A stretch of 64,000 nt of DNA from Pseudazoarcus sp963975885 (GTDB lineage Bacteria; Pseudomonadota; Gammaproteobacteria; Burkholderiales; Rhodocyclaceae): NCBI GenBank assembly GCA_963975885.1, contig CAXBIS010000001.1, positions 62,001 to 126,000 of the forward strand. Direction: 5' to 3'. Below the pieces are notes generated by a model. It searched no databases. It had not been told where the DNA came from and worked only from the letters and a program-made list of their open reading frames with translations. Made by a program: the position numbers and the translations under genes. The first letter of the stretch is position 1; every line of letters starts with the position of its first letter. Shown piece by piece: positions 16,376-24,709 of the stretch.

Positions 16376-17554
16376 ATGTTCGCCGACCTTCATCACCTGT
16401 CGCACCACGCCGCCTGGCGCCGCCAGCTCGAGTTGCTGCTCGAGTCGGCCGGCGAGGGCATCTACGGCATCGACCTGAAGGGGCGCTGCATCTTCATCAA
16501 CGGTGCGGGCGCGGACATGCTCGGCTACACGCCCGACGAGGTGCTGGGCCGCAACATGCACTACCTGATCCATCACTCGCACGCCGATTGCGCGCTGATG
16601 CCGGTGCACGAGTGCCGCATCTTCCAGGCCTTCCAGCAGGGACGCGGCTGCCGTGTCGAGGACGAGGTGTTGTGGCGTCGCGACGGCACCTCCTTCGCCG
16701 CGGAGTATGCCTCCTACCCGATCCGCGACGGCGACAAGGTCGTTGGCGCGGTCGTGACCTTCACCGACATCAGCGAACGCAAGCGCACCGAGTCCGCGCT
16801 GCATGCCGCGCACGTCGAACTCGAGCGCCGCGTGATCGAGCGCACGGCCGAGCTCGAGGCGGCCAACCGCGAACTGCGGCAGACGCACGAGAATCTGCGA
16901 CGCCTGTCCGCCCATCTGAACTCGGTGCGCGAGAGCGAGCGCGCGGAGATTGCGCGCGACATCCACGATGATCTGGGCGCCTCGCTGACCGCGATCCTGC
17001 TGGAACTGAACTGGCTGCGCGCCCGCCTGGCTGACGACGAGATCGTGCGCCCCCACGTCGATGCGGCACTGGACATCGGCAAGGGCGCGATCGATGCGGT
17101 GCGCCGCATCCTCGGCGACCTGCGTCCCGGAGTGCTCGATCACCTTGGCTTGTGGGCCGCGCTCGAATCCCTGCTCGACGAGACGCAGTCGCGCAGCGCG
17201 CTGGTGTGCGCCTTCGACTGCCCGCAAGAGGTCGAGCGCTGTCGCCTCGGCAGGGACGCCGAGATCGCGATCTATCGCATCGTGCAGGAGATCGTCACCA
17301 ACGTGAAACGTCATGCCCAGGCCAGCCGTATCGCCATGCGTGCGCGCGCCGAAGGTCGCGACCTGGTGATCTGCGTCGAGGACGACGGGCGCGGCATGCG
17401 CGTGCCACCCTCGTCGTCGAGTTTCGGTCTGCTCGGCATCCGCGAGCGGGCGCACGCCATCGGCGGGGTGGTCGTGATCGACAGCGTGTCCGGTCGCGGC
17501 ACAGAGGTGTGCCTGCGCCTGCCCGGCGTGCTCACGCGGGGAGCGGGGCGATGA
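16376..17554 (+). CDS. PAS-domain sensor histidine kinase (NarL/HPK7 family)
   Basis: 392 residues, no membrane helices, so a cytoplasmic sensor. A PAS domain covers about residues 18-140 (GIYGIDLKGRCIFINGAGADMLGYTPDEVLG). A coiled coil (VELERRVIERTAELEAANREL) leads to the HisKA_3 dimerisation domain, where EIARDIHDDLGASL places the phospho-accepting His at residue 197. The HATPase domain follows, with VEDDGRGM and FGLLGIRERAHAIGG. The stop overlaps the next gene's ATG by 4 bp. It forms a two-component system with that response regulator. The signal is unknown; no haem- or flavin-binding motif is obvious in the PAS domain. Confidence 0.92.
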   Translation: MFADLHHLSHHAAWRRQLELLLESAGEGIYGIDLKGRCIFINGAGADMLGYTPDEVLGRNMHYLIHHSHADCALMPVHECRIFQAFQQGRGCRVEDEVLWRRDGTSFAAEYASYPIRDGDKVVGAVVTFTDISERKRTESALHAAHVELERRVIERTAELEAANRELRQTHENLRRLSAHLNSVRESERAEIARDIHDDLGASLTAILLELNWLRARLADDEIVRPHVDAALDIGKGAIDAVRRILGDLRPGVLDHLGLWAALESLLDETQSRSALVCAFDCPQEVERCRLGRDAEIAIYRIVQEIVTNVKRHAQASRIAMRARAEGRDLVICVEDDGRGMRVPPSSSSFGLLGIRERAHAIGGVVVIDSVSGRGTEVCLRLPGVLTRGAGR

Positions 17555-18186
17555 TCGACTTGCTTGTCGTCGATGACCACATGATCATCCGCCGCGGTCT
17601 GGTGCAGATCCTCGCCGGTGCGGCACGCATCGGCGACATCCGCGAGGCAGGCGACGGGCCGGCCGCGCTGCGTGCACTGCGCGAGCGCCCGGCGAGCGTG
17701 CTGCTGCTCGATGTGGCGCTGGGCGATCGCGACGGGCTGGATGTGCTCAAGACCGTGCGCAGCGAGTTTCCGGGCGTCGGCGTGGTGATGCTGTCGGTGT
17801 ATCCGGAATCGCAGTTCGCCGTGCGCGCCATCCGCGGCGGTGCGGGTGCGTATCTGAACAAGGGCTGCTCTCCGGACGAACTGCTGGCGGCCATCCACAA
17901 GGTCGCCGACGGCGGCGTGTTCGTCACGCCGGCCATCGCCGAACTGCTCGCGCGCAGCGTGCGAGAGGGTGACGGCCGGCCGCCGCACGAGGCGCTGTCC
18001 GACCGGGAGCATCAGGTGTTCTCGCTGCTTGCGCAGGGCCGCTCGGTGTCGGAGATCGCCCAGCAACTGTCGCTGTCGGCCAATACCATCTCGACCTACC
18101 GCGCACGCATCTTCGAGAAGCTCGGCGTGCGCAGCATGGTCGAACTGCTCACCTATGCCGCACGTCATGACCTTCTCGCCCGGTGA
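17551..18186 (+). CDS. LuxR/NarL family response regulator
   Basis: 211 residues from ATG at 17551, fixed by the ATGA overlap with the kinase gene. The receiver domain covers residues 1-120: acidic pocket at LLVVDDH, phosphorylated Asp54 in LLLDVALGDRDG, conserved Lys in LNKGCSPDEL. The C-terminal LuxR helix-turn-helix is at residues 150-205 (LSDREHQVFSLLAQGRSVSEIAQQLSLSANTISTYRARIFEKLG). It is the partner of the upstream PAS kinase. Targets cannot be inferred from the neighbours. Confidence 0.95.
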   Translation: MIDLLVVDDHMIIRRGLVQILAGAARIGDIREAGDGPAALRALRERPASVLLLDVALGDRDGLDVLKTVRSEFPGVGVVMLSVYPESQFAVRAIRGGAGAYLNKGCSPDELLAAIHKVADGGVFVTPAIAELLARSVREGDGRPPHEALSDREHQVFSLLAQGRSVSEIAQQLSLSANTISTYRARIFEKLGVRSMVELLTYAARHDLLAR

Positions 18187-18256
18187 GGAAGTCCGTGCTT
18201 GTCGCTTCGGTCTGTGACGCCTATCGTGAAAGCCTTGAGCCCGACCGGAGACGAAG

Positions 18257-18487
18257 ATGGCCCGCCCCGCCCCCGGTGACCGTGATGCGCGCAAGCTGCC
18301 GATCGCGCCGTTGCTTTGGGCGATCGGCTATTCCGGGCTGCACGTCACCGTGCTGCTGCGCGCGGTAATGGCCTATCAGAAGCCCGTCCTGCTCGGCAGC
18401 CTGTCGTTCTGGGTCGTGTCGATGGCGCTGGTCACGGTCTGCGTTGCATTCATGACCGCCGGCTGGGGGGCTTCAACGCGTCGCTGA
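18257..18487 (+). CDS. Small two-helix membrane protein of unknown function
   Basis: 76 residues with GGAGACGAAG just before the ATG. Two hydrophobic stretches are visible (about residues 16-37 and 47-68), joined by a short loop containing AYQKPVLL. I do not recognise a family. A short dyad covers its end and the end of the convergent PilZ gene. It is probably a real gene because of the good ribosome binding site and the codon bias, but its function is unknown. Confidence 0.55.
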   Translation: MARPAPGDRDARKLPIAPLLWAIGYSGLHVTVLLRAVMAYQKPVLLGSLSFWVVSMALVTVCVAFMTAGWGASTRR

Positions 18488-18507
18488 GCCCCGGCTCAGG
18501 CCGTTTC
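18484..18507 (+). terminator. Possible short hairpin terminator at convergent gene ends
   Basis: CTGAGC (18484-18489), loop CCCG, GCTCAG (18494-18499), followed by GCCGTTTC. The hairpin overlaps the stop codons of two convergent genes. The T-run is weak, so this is only a candidate. Confidence 0.35.
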
Positions 18508-19215
18508 TTCGAACAGCACGTGATACACGTAGGCCGTCAGCGCGAGCTGGTCCTGCGGTGGCATGTCGACGAACTGGATGCCGTGCTGGTTGCCGGTCCC
18601 GCCGGGAATCTCGACATCACGCTGCACGCTGCGCACGATGCCGTCGAGCTGGAAGTACTGCTCGATCTCGTTGACGCTGGCGCGGAAGGTCACGTGGATG
18701 CGGTCCTCGGAGCGGCCGACCAGTGCCTTTGATGCGAGCGAACAGCCGCCGGTGCTGAGGTTGTCGATCAGTCCCGAGTGTGCAGTGCCCCGCACGTCGG
18801 TCACCGCCGTGATCAGGTTCACCCGTGCCCGCGCCCCGCTGCGTACGACCAGCCCCTTCACATGACCTGGCCAGGTCAGGTGCAGGTGCGGGTAGGGCAC
18901 GTTCGCTACCTTGAAGACCGTGGCCGGGAAGGCGTAGGCGCTCTTGCCCGAGAACAGCCGTACGACGAAGTTCTGTCCCTCGCGCATCAGCAGGAATCTG
19001 CCGTCCTGCGTCGGCGTCGTGACGATCAGCCCCTTGCCCTTGAGGTAGCCGATCAGCTTGACCGTGTAGCGCGTACCTGCGCCGCCCTCGGTCTGGCTCT
19101 GCAGATGCAGTGCGTCGCCGATGGCGAGCTTGATGTCCTCCAGCGCGCGGTCTTCCTCGCGCGCCGATTCGGCTTCGTTGGAGTGTGACTGACCGTTGCC
19201 GTTTGCCTGTGCCAT
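18496..19215 (-). CDS. YcgR-like PilZ-domain c-di-GMP effector
   Basis: 239 residues from the ATG at 19215; an ATG at 19266 would add 17 residues, and neither has a clear ribosome binding site. The N-terminal half resembles the YcgR-N domain (LIGYLKGKGLIVTTP, FVVRLFSGKSAYAFPATV). The C-terminal half is PilZ: RSGAR gives the RxxxR c-di-GMP motif and DNLSTGGC gives the (D/N)xSxxG motif, both intact. YcgR proteins act as flagellar brakes when bound to c-di-GMP. No flagellar genes are in the window. A GGDEF protein is encoded at 55.6 kb, but no direct link is shown. Confidence 0.88.
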   Translation of the reverse strand: MAQANGNGQSHSNEAESAREEDRALEDIKLAIGDALHLQSQTEGGAGTRYTVKLIGYLKGKGLIVTTPTQDGRFLLMREGQNFVVRLFSGKSAYAFPATVFKVANVPYPHLHLTWPGHVKGLVVRSGARARVNLITAVTDVRGTAHSGLIDNLSTGGCSLASKALVGRSEDRIHVTFRASVNEIEQYFQLDGIVRSVQRDVEIPGGTGNQHGIQFVDMPPQDQLALTAYVYHVLFEETA

Positions 19216-19341
19216 CGTCGCAGCCAAGATGTCCGTGAGTGCGGACCGCCGGGGCCGCGCCAGCATCTTTGACGATGCGGGGGGCGGCGCGCAAGCGCGC
19301 GCGCCGAAAGTGTTGGGTTTTCGCGCCAGTGCGGCCCTGTT

Positions 19342-20046
19342 TCAGTCCTTGCCGGAGGACGGCTGATCCCGGTCAAGGAAGAAATCCACCGCCTGTTGCG
19401 CGATCTCGGGCGTGAGCTTGTGCGTACCCTCGAACGGAACGAAGCGCAGGTCGTAACCGGCCTCGATGAGCTTTTCGGCCTTGGCCTTGCCGGCGCGCTC
19501 GAACGGCAACTGCTCGTCCTGGTAGCCGTGCGAGAGGAAGATCTTCGGTGCGCCGTGCTGCATGAACACCGACAGGAAGCCGCCCGACATGGCGATCACG
19601 TGGCTGACGAGGTCGCCGTTGGTGACACCGGCGAACAGCGAGTAGCTGCAGCCGTCGGAGAAGCCGCCGAAGGCGAAATGTTTCGGGTCGATGTCGAAGT
19701 GGTCGGCGACGATGGACAGCGCCTTGTCCAGACGCTCGATGTCCGGCCCGCTGCCGCCGATGACGATGTCCCACGTGATCAGCATCGAATGCGGCGCGAG
19801 GATCACGAAGCCTTCGCGCTCGGCGTGCTCGGCGAAGAACTTCAGGATCTTGTCCGGGAAGCCGCCGGCGCCGTGAAACAGCACCAGAAGCTTCACCGGT
19901 TTCGTCGGATCGACGCTTTCCGGCACGAACAACAGGTAATCGCGCTCTTCGGAAAGGCCGAGGTAATGCCTGCCGGGGCCGAACGGCGGCTGGGTGGGCT
20001 TGGTGTGCCTGAAGTTGAGTCGGCCAAAGAGAGATAGATCGAACAT
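19342..20046 (-). CDS. Alpha/beta-hydrolase, phospholipase/carboxylesterase or PHB-depolymerase-like
   Basis: 234 residues from the ATG at 20046. The alpha/beta-hydrolase fold is indicated by LLVLFHGAGGFPDKI (oxyanion region), the nucleophile elbow GGFSDGCS, the acid in SHGYQDEQLPF and the catalytic His in FEGTHKLTPEI. There is no signal peptide with this start, so it is probably cytoplasmic. It could be an esterase acting on short-chain esters. It is divergent from the ectoine-degradation-like operon, with a 605-bp intergenic region between; a role in that pathway (for example amide cleavage) is possible but only speculative. Confidence 0.8.
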   Translation of the reverse strand: MFDLSLFGRLNFRHTKPTQPPFGPGRHYLGLSEERDYLLFVPESVDPTKPVKLLVLFHGAGGFPDKILKFFAEHAEREGFVILAPHSMLITWDIVIGGSGPDIERLDKALSIVADHFDIDPKHFAFGGFSDGCSYSLFAGVTNGDLVSHVIAMSGGFLSVFMQHGAPKIFLSHGYQDEQLPFERAGKAKAEKLIEAGYDLRFVPFEGTHKLTPEIAQQAVDFFLDRDQPSSGKD

Positions 20047-20651
20047 GGCACCGATTCTATCGCGGGAGACCGGGCAAGGGAGCGTCCGATGTGCTGTGCG
20101 CAACCCGGCCGGTGTTGCATGGAAACATCGGCGTGAAACATCTTCGCAACATCGCTTGCATTTCGCACTTGCACGCGCACCGATTCGGGGCGCAGCATGG
20201 ATTCGCGAGTCCGGGGTCGGCATGTGGCCGCAACGTCTGAGCCGCGGCCGGGCCCGCATGTGTGGCGGGCCTGAGGGACTTGCAGCCGTTGCGGGGTATC
20301 CCGCGTACGGAACCTGCGTTGCCGGATGGACTCACGTGTACATGATTCGCGTGAATCGATCCGGTCGGAGTGTTGGTTGGTGTCGGCTGTAATGAACAAC
20401 TGGAACGAGGTGGACGTCGCCGCCCAGCCGCCTCGCCCCGCAACGCGCCAGCGCTTGCCGGCGACGTTCGTTTCCGCGCGTATGGCGCATCCGTTCGATT
20501 CCTGCTCCCCGGGCGCCGCCCATCTGCGCGCCGCCGCGGGGCTGCCTGCCTTGCGTCGCGAGCTTCGCTCCCTGTCCGTTTTCTTTTTGTCCTGCGCCGT
20601 AGCGCGGGGCGTGCTCTTTTGTCCCAACGCGCTTGTCCAGGAGGAACCAAA
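20047..20651. other. 605-bp non-coding region upstream of the transaminase operon
   Basis: I find no convincing gene here. It holds the promoter regions of the divergent esterase and transaminase operon. Two dyads are visible: GGCCCGC/GCGGGCC around a 7-base loop (20251-20271) and GATTC-GCGT-GAATC (20344-20357). The last 80 bases are pyrimidine-rich on the plus strand and end in a strong ribosome binding site, AGGAGGAACC, before the ATG at 20652. The length is unusual for this compact genome and suggests complex regulation. Confidence 0.6.
20344..20357. promoter_or_regulatory. Inverted repeat GATTC-N4-GAATC, candidate operator
   Basis: GATTC (20344-20348), spacer GCGT, GAATC (20353-20357), about 300 bp upstream of the transaminase start. 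The arms are exact complements. No regulator gene is adjacent, so the binding protein is unknown. Confidence 0.4.
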
Positions 20652-21944
20652 ATGAATGTCTTCGAAGAGTGGGAATCCGAAATTCGCGGCTATTGCCGGC
20701 TGTATCCGACGGTGTTCGCGTCGGCTTCGAACGCACGGCAGGTCGACGAAGCGGGGCGTTCCTACGTCGACTTCTTCGCTGGCGCGGGGGTGCTCAATTT
20801 CGGTCACAACAACCCGCGCATGAAGAAGGCGCTGATCGAGTTCATCGAGGGTGACGGCGTGGCCCACAGCTTGGACATGTACACGGTGCCCAAGCGTGCG
20901 TTCGTGAAGAAGTTTGCCGATACCATCCTTGGGCCGCGCGGCATGAAGTACCGCATGCAGTTCATGGGCCCGACCGGCACCAACGCCGTCGAGGCCGCGC
21001 TCAAGCTCGCCCGTCGCGTGACCGGACGTACCACGGTGGTGGCCTGTTCCCACGGCTTCCACGGCATGACGCTGGGTTCGCTCGCGTGTACCGCCAACAG
21101 CTATTTCCGCAACGCCGCAGGCGTGCCGCTGGAACACGTGATCCGCCAGCCCTTCGGCTGCGACAAGCCCTGCGAGGGCTGCACGATGGGCTGCGGCCCT
21201 GCGGCTGTCGACCGGTTGCGTGCGATGTTCGAGGACGCCTCCAGCGGCCTGCCCAAGCCGGCGGCCTTCGTGGTCGAACCCATCCAGGCCGAGGGCGGCG
21301 TGCATGTCGCTTCCAAGGAATGGCTGCACGCGGTGCAGAAGCTCGCACACGACCTGGGTGCGCTGCTGATCTTCGACGACATCCAGGCCGGCTGCGGGCG
21401 CACCGGCACCTACTTCAGCTTCGACGGCATGGAACTCGATCCGGACATCGTGTGCCTGGCCAAGGGCCTCGGCGGTTTCGGCACGCCGCTGGCGATGAAC
21501 CTGGTCAAGCCCGAGCATGACGCGCACTGGTCGCCGGGCGAGCACACCGGCACCTTCCGTGGCCAGGGCTTCTCCTTCGTCGCCGGTGTCGAGGCACTCA
21601 AGTACTTCGACGACGACGAACTGATGAACGAAGTGCACCGCAAGGGCAAGCGCATGCGCGAGCATCTGGAAGGCATGTGCGCCGACTACGGCGGACGGCG
21701 TTTCCAGGTGCGCGGCAAGGGGATGATGCAGGCCATCGACCTGGGCGACGGCGCGCTGGCCAAGGACGTGGCCGCGAAGTGTTTCGAGAACGGATTGCTG
21801 ATCGGCGCCTGCGGCACGGGTGGTCGCGTGCTCAAGCTGATTCCGCCGCTGACCATCCCCGACGAGGACTTGTCCGAGGGTCTGGAATTGCTGTCGAAGT
21901 CGCTGCGCCAGGTGGTGGGTCAGGCCGAAGAGGTGCCGGTATGA
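20652..21944 (+). CDS. Class III aminotransferase, EctB/DoeD-like (diaminobutyrate-2-oxoglutarate transaminase family)
   Basis: 430 residues from ATG at 20652 (AGGAGG upstream). The overall sequence follows EctB: FFAGAGVLNFGHNNPRMKKALIEF at the N terminus, FMGPTGTNAVEAALKLARRVTGR, and FDDIQAGCGRTGTYFSFD, with PLP Lys261 in LAKGLGGFG. Family members move the amino group between 2,4-diaminobutyrate and aspartate semialdehyde. The operon partners (DoeA-like hydrolase and aldehyde dehydrogenase) indicate ectoine breakdown rather than synthesis, so DoeD is the better analogue; ectA and ectC are absent. Odd feature: a four-cysteine cluster at residues 160, 164, 167 and 171 (CDKPCEGCTMGC) that I do not expect in this family. 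It overlaps the next gene by 4 bp. Confidence 0.8.
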   Translation: MNVFEEWESEIRGYCRLYPTVFASASNARQVDEAGRSYVDFFAGAGVLNFGHNNPRMKKALIEFIEGDGVAHSLDMYTVPKRAFVKKFADTILGPRGMKYRMQFMGPTGTNAVEAALKLARRVTGRTTVVACSHGFHGMTLGSLACTANSYFRNAAGVPLEHVIRQPFGCDKPCEGCTMGCGPAAVDRLRAMFEDASSGLPKPAAFVVEPIQAEGGVHVASKEWLHAVQKLAHDLGALLIFDDIQAGCGRTGTYFSFDGMELDPDIVCLAKGLGGFGTPLAMNLVKPEHDAHWSPGEHTGTFRGQGFSFVAGVEALKYFDDDELMNEVHRKGKRMREHLEGMCADYGGRRFQVRGKGMMQAIDLGDGALAKDVAAKCFENGLLIGACGTGGRVLKLIPPLTIPDEDLSEGLELLSKSLRQVVGQAEEVPV

Positions 21945-23185
21945 GACAGCGCGATGACATGACCTTCCCGTTCTCGGAGTACATGCGCCGGCTCGACGAA
22001 TTGCGTGCGCGCATGGAAAAGCGCCTGCTCGACGCGGTCGTGATTTCCGATCCCGAGAACCTGATGTACCTGACCGACTACCAGACCACCGGGTATTCGT
22101 ATTTTCAGGCACTGGTCGTTCCGATCGACAAAGAGCCGTTCATGATCACGCGCAAGCTCGAGGAATCGAACGTGTGCGCGCGGACCTGGGTCGAGATCAC
22201 GCGGCCCTATGCAGATACCGGTGACGCCATCCAGGCGCTGGTCGAGGCGCTGCGCGAGTTCGGCCTGTCGGGCAAGTACATCGGCTATGAGCGCAACAGC
22301 TACTTCTTTCCGGCCTACCATCAGGACACCATCCACACCTCGTTCACGGATGGTCGGCTGCTCGACTGCTTCGGCATCGTCGAGGAAGGACGCATCTGCA
22401 AGTCGGAGTTCGAGATCGAGGCCATGCGCCGCGCCGCCGCCGCTACCGAGGCGGGCATGCAGGCGGGTATCGACGCCTGCTGCTCCGGCGTGACCGAAAA
22501 CGAGATCGGTGCGGCGATCTCCTCGGCGATGTTCCGCGCCGGGGGCGAGCCGCCGGCGGTGATGCCCTATGTCACGTCGGGGCCGCGCACCATGATCGGC
22601 CACGCCACCTGGGAAGGGCGCACGGTGCAGCCGGGCGAACACGTCTTCATGGAAGTCGGTGGCTGCTACCGGCGCTACCACACCGCGATGATGCGCACCG
22701 TGGTGCTGGGCGGGCTGTCGAACTCCATGCTCAAGGCACAGGAGCGCATGCGTCACGCACTGAGCGAAATCAGGAGCCTGATGCGCCCCGGCGTGACGGT
22801 GTCCGACGCCGACAACCTGGTGCGCAACATCATCACCGACAACGAAGTGGGCGCGCAGCTCATCACGCGGTCGGGCTACTCCATCGGCATCGCATTCCCG
22901 CCGAGCTGGGACGAGGGCTACATCGTCAGCCTCAAGCAGGGCAACTACCGCGTGCTGGAAAAGGGCATGACCTTCCACGTCATCCCCTGGATGTGGGGCG
23001 TCGACGGCGACAAGACGGTGGGCATAAGCGACACCCTGTACATCACTGATCGTGGCTGCGAGAGCTTCTTCACGCTCGAAGAGAATTTCACCGTCAAGGC
23101 CGATTCGGGCGGGCTCGCGCCCGATGATCGGGTCGTCGCGCTGATCACCGACGACGCGCGCCAAGACCAACGCAAGGGAGCCTGA
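21941..23185 (+). CDS. M24-family (creatinase fold) hydrolase, ectoine hydrolase DoeA-like
   Basis: 414 residues starting at ATG 21941, inside the previous stop (ATGA); ATG at 21959 is an alternative. N-terminal creatinase domain (VVISDPENLMYLTDYQTTGYSYFQ) and C-terminal pita-bread M24 domain from about residue 165. The metal ligands of true aminopeptidases are not kept: where Asp is expected the sequence reads FMEVGGCYRRYHTAMMRTV. This matches the creatinase/ectoine-hydrolase branch, which does not use the two-metal centre. The segments GYSIGIAFPPSWDEG and MTFHVIPWMWG also resemble DoeA. DoeA opens ectoine to N-acetyl-diaminobutyrate. No DoeB deacetylase is encoded next to it. Alternative: another cyclic-amidine or amide hydrolase. 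Confidence 0.75.
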   Translation: MRQRDDMTFPFSEYMRRLDELRARMEKRLLDAVVISDPENLMYLTDYQTTGYSYFQALVVPIDKEPFMITRKLEESNVCARTWVEITRPYADTGDAIQALVEALREFGLSGKYIGYERNSYFFPAYHQDTIHTSFTDGRLLDCFGIVEEGRICKSEFEIEAMRRAAAATEAGMQAGIDACCSGVTENEIGAAISSAMFRAGGEPPAVMPYVTSGPRTMIGHATWEGRTVQPGEHVFMEVGGCYRRYHTAMMRTVVLGGLSNSMLKAQERMRHALSEIRSLMRPGVTVSDADNLVRNIITDNEVGAQLITRSGYSIGIAFPPSWDEGYIVSLKQGNYRVLEKGMTFHVIPWMWGVDGDKTVGISDTLYITDRGCESFFTLEENFTVKADSGGLAPDDRVVALITDDARQDQRKGA

Positions 23186-23186
23186 A

Positions 23187-24557
23187 ATGCTGCAAGCCAT
23201 CGATCCGACCACCGGCCGCCTCGTGCGCGAAGTGGCGCCCGCCGACACCGCGCAGGTCGAGCGCATCCTCGCCGCGGCCGACGGCGCGTGGCGCGGCTGG
23301 CGCGACCTCGGTTTCGCTGCGCGTGCCGACGTGCTGCGCCGCGTCGCGAAGATCATGCGCGAGGACGTGGACCGCCTGGCGCTGCTGATGACCGAGGAAA
23401 TGGGCAAGCCGCGCAAGGAGGCGGTCGGCGAGGTCGTCAAGGCGGCCTGGGCTGCGGACCACTACGCCGAGCACGCTCAGTCCTATCTCGTCGCGCAGGA
23501 ATTGAAGTCCGACGCGACGCTCAGCTACGTGCGCCATGAGCCGCTGGGCGCGATCCTCGGCATCCTGCCGTGGAATGCGCCGTTCTGGCTGGCCTTCCGC
23601 TTTGCCGCGCCCGCGCTGATGGCCGGCAACACCTGCGTGATGAAGCATGACTCGCACGTGCCCGGCTGCGCCGAGGCGATCGCCGAGCTCTTCGAGCAGG
23701 CCGGTGCGCCCGCCGGCGTGTTCGCCAATCTGCCGCTGGAAAATCCGCAGGTAGAGGCGGTGATTCGCGACGAGCGCATCCAGGCGGTGTCCTTTACCGG
23801 CTCGGAGCGCGGCGGTGCGGCCGTCGCATCGATTGCCGCCTCCGAAATCAAGCACGCGGTGCTGGAACTCGGCGGTTCCGACCCGGCCATCGTGCTCGCC
23901 GACGCCAATCTCGAGGAAGCCGCCGACATCCTGACCCTGTCGCGCATCATCAACGCCGGGCAGAGTTGCATCGCGGCCAAGCGCATCATCGTCGAGGACG
24001 GCGTATATGATCGCTTCGTCGATCTCATGCACGAGCGCCTCGCCGCGCTCGTGATGGGCGATCCGCGTGACGAGCGCACGCAGGTCGGGCCGATCGCGCG
24101 TCCCGATCTGCGCGACAACCTTCACCGTCAGGTGCGCGAGACCATCGAGGCGGGTGCGCGCTGCCTGCTAGGTGGCGAGATGCCCTCGGGCGAGGGCTAT
24201 TTCTATCCGGTCACGCTGCTGGCCGACGTCTCCAACGACATGTGCGCCGCGCGAGAGGAGACCTTCGGCCCGGTCGCGGTGTTGCTGCGCGCTGCCGACG
24301 AGATGGACGCAGTTCGCATCGCCAATGACACGCGCTACGGCCTGGCCGCCGCGGTGTGGAGCACGGCCACGCGCGGCGAGGTCGTCGCGACCCGGCTGGA
24401 GGCCGGGCAGGTGGCGGTCAACGGCATCGTCAAGACCGACCCGCGTCTGCCCAGCGGCGGCATCAAGCGTTCCGGCTTCGGGCGCGAACTGGGGCCGCAT
24501 GGCATCCACGAGTTCGTCAACGCCAAGCAGGTGTGGATCGGTCCGAAGGTGGAGTAA
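23187..24557 (+). CDS. NAD(P)-dependent aldehyde dehydrogenase, DoeC/GabD-like
   Basis: 456 residues, one base after the upstream stop, with AAGGGAG as ribosome binding site. The aldehyde dehydrogenase features are LGILPWNAPFWLAFRFAAPALMAGN (cofactor site), FTGSERGG, ELGGSDPAIVL with the general-base Glu, INAGQSCIAAKR with the catalytic Cys, and EETFGPVA. The short N terminus and sequence type resemble succinate-semialdehyde dehydrogenases. In ectoine catabolism DoeC oxidises aspartate semialdehyde to aspartate, which fits the operon. Succinate semialdehyde or another semialdehyde is the alternative substrate. Confidence 0.85.
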   Translation: MLQAIDPTTGRLVREVAPADTAQVERILAAADGAWRGWRDLGFAARADVLRRVAKIMREDVDRLALLMTEEMGKPRKEAVGEVVKAAWAADHYAEHAQSYLVAQELKSDATLSYVRHEPLGAILGILPWNAPFWLAFRFAAPALMAGNTCVMKHDSHVPGCAEAIAELFEQAGAPAGVFANLPLENPQVEAVIRDERIQAVSFTGSERGGAAVASIAASEIKHAVLELGGSDPAIVLADANLEEAADILTLSRIINAGQSCIAAKRIIVEDGVYDRFVDLMHERLAALVMGDPRDERTQVGPIARPDLRDNLHRQVRETIEAGARCLLGGEMPSGEGYFYPVTLLADVSNDMCAAREETFGPVAVLLRAADEMDAVRIANDTRYGLAAAVWSTATRGEVVATRLEAGQVAVNGIVKTDPRLPSGGIKRSGFGRELGPHGIHEFVNAKQVWIGPKVE

Positions 24558-24566
24558 CAGGGCTCC

Positions 24567-24605
24567 GTGCAACGCCGCAGATGGCCAACGCAGCGGTTTT
24601 GCACC
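24567..24605. repeat. Partial copy of an intergenic repeat, also a hairpin, downstream of the aldehyde dehydrogenase
   Basis: The 39-bp stretch reads as the reverse complement of one end of the element at 27039-27173: GCAAAAC, CTGCG, and CATCTGCGGCGTTGC are shared in order with a few mismatches. Its ends GTGCAA and TTGCAC are complementary, so the RNA can form a hairpin 10 bases after the stop codon and may act as a 3'-end structure. Confidence 0.55.
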
Positions 24606-24709
24606 GGCCTGGCGGCGTGCATCTCCGGCCGTCATGGGCCATCATGGCGGCTGGCGCCAGGCCGCGCGTGCGGTGCCGCTCCCGACAACGGAATCACGAG
24701 CCCGACAAC

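Noticed and set aside
20652..21944. Ectoine biosynthesis (ectB of an ectABC operon)
   Set aside because: No ectA or ectC; the neighbours are a hydrolase and an aldehyde dehydrogenase, so degradation is the better reading.
21941..23185. Xaa-Pro aminopeptidase as the name for the M24 protein
   Set aside because: The metal-binding Asp residues of M24 peptidases are absent at the expected positions (FMEVGG, HTAMM), which fits the creatinase/ectoine-hydrolase branch instead.
21920..23440. A 506-codon minus-strand frame opposite the DoeA-like gene
   Set aside because: Antisense shadow; the plus-strand gene has coupled start and stop codons and family motifs.
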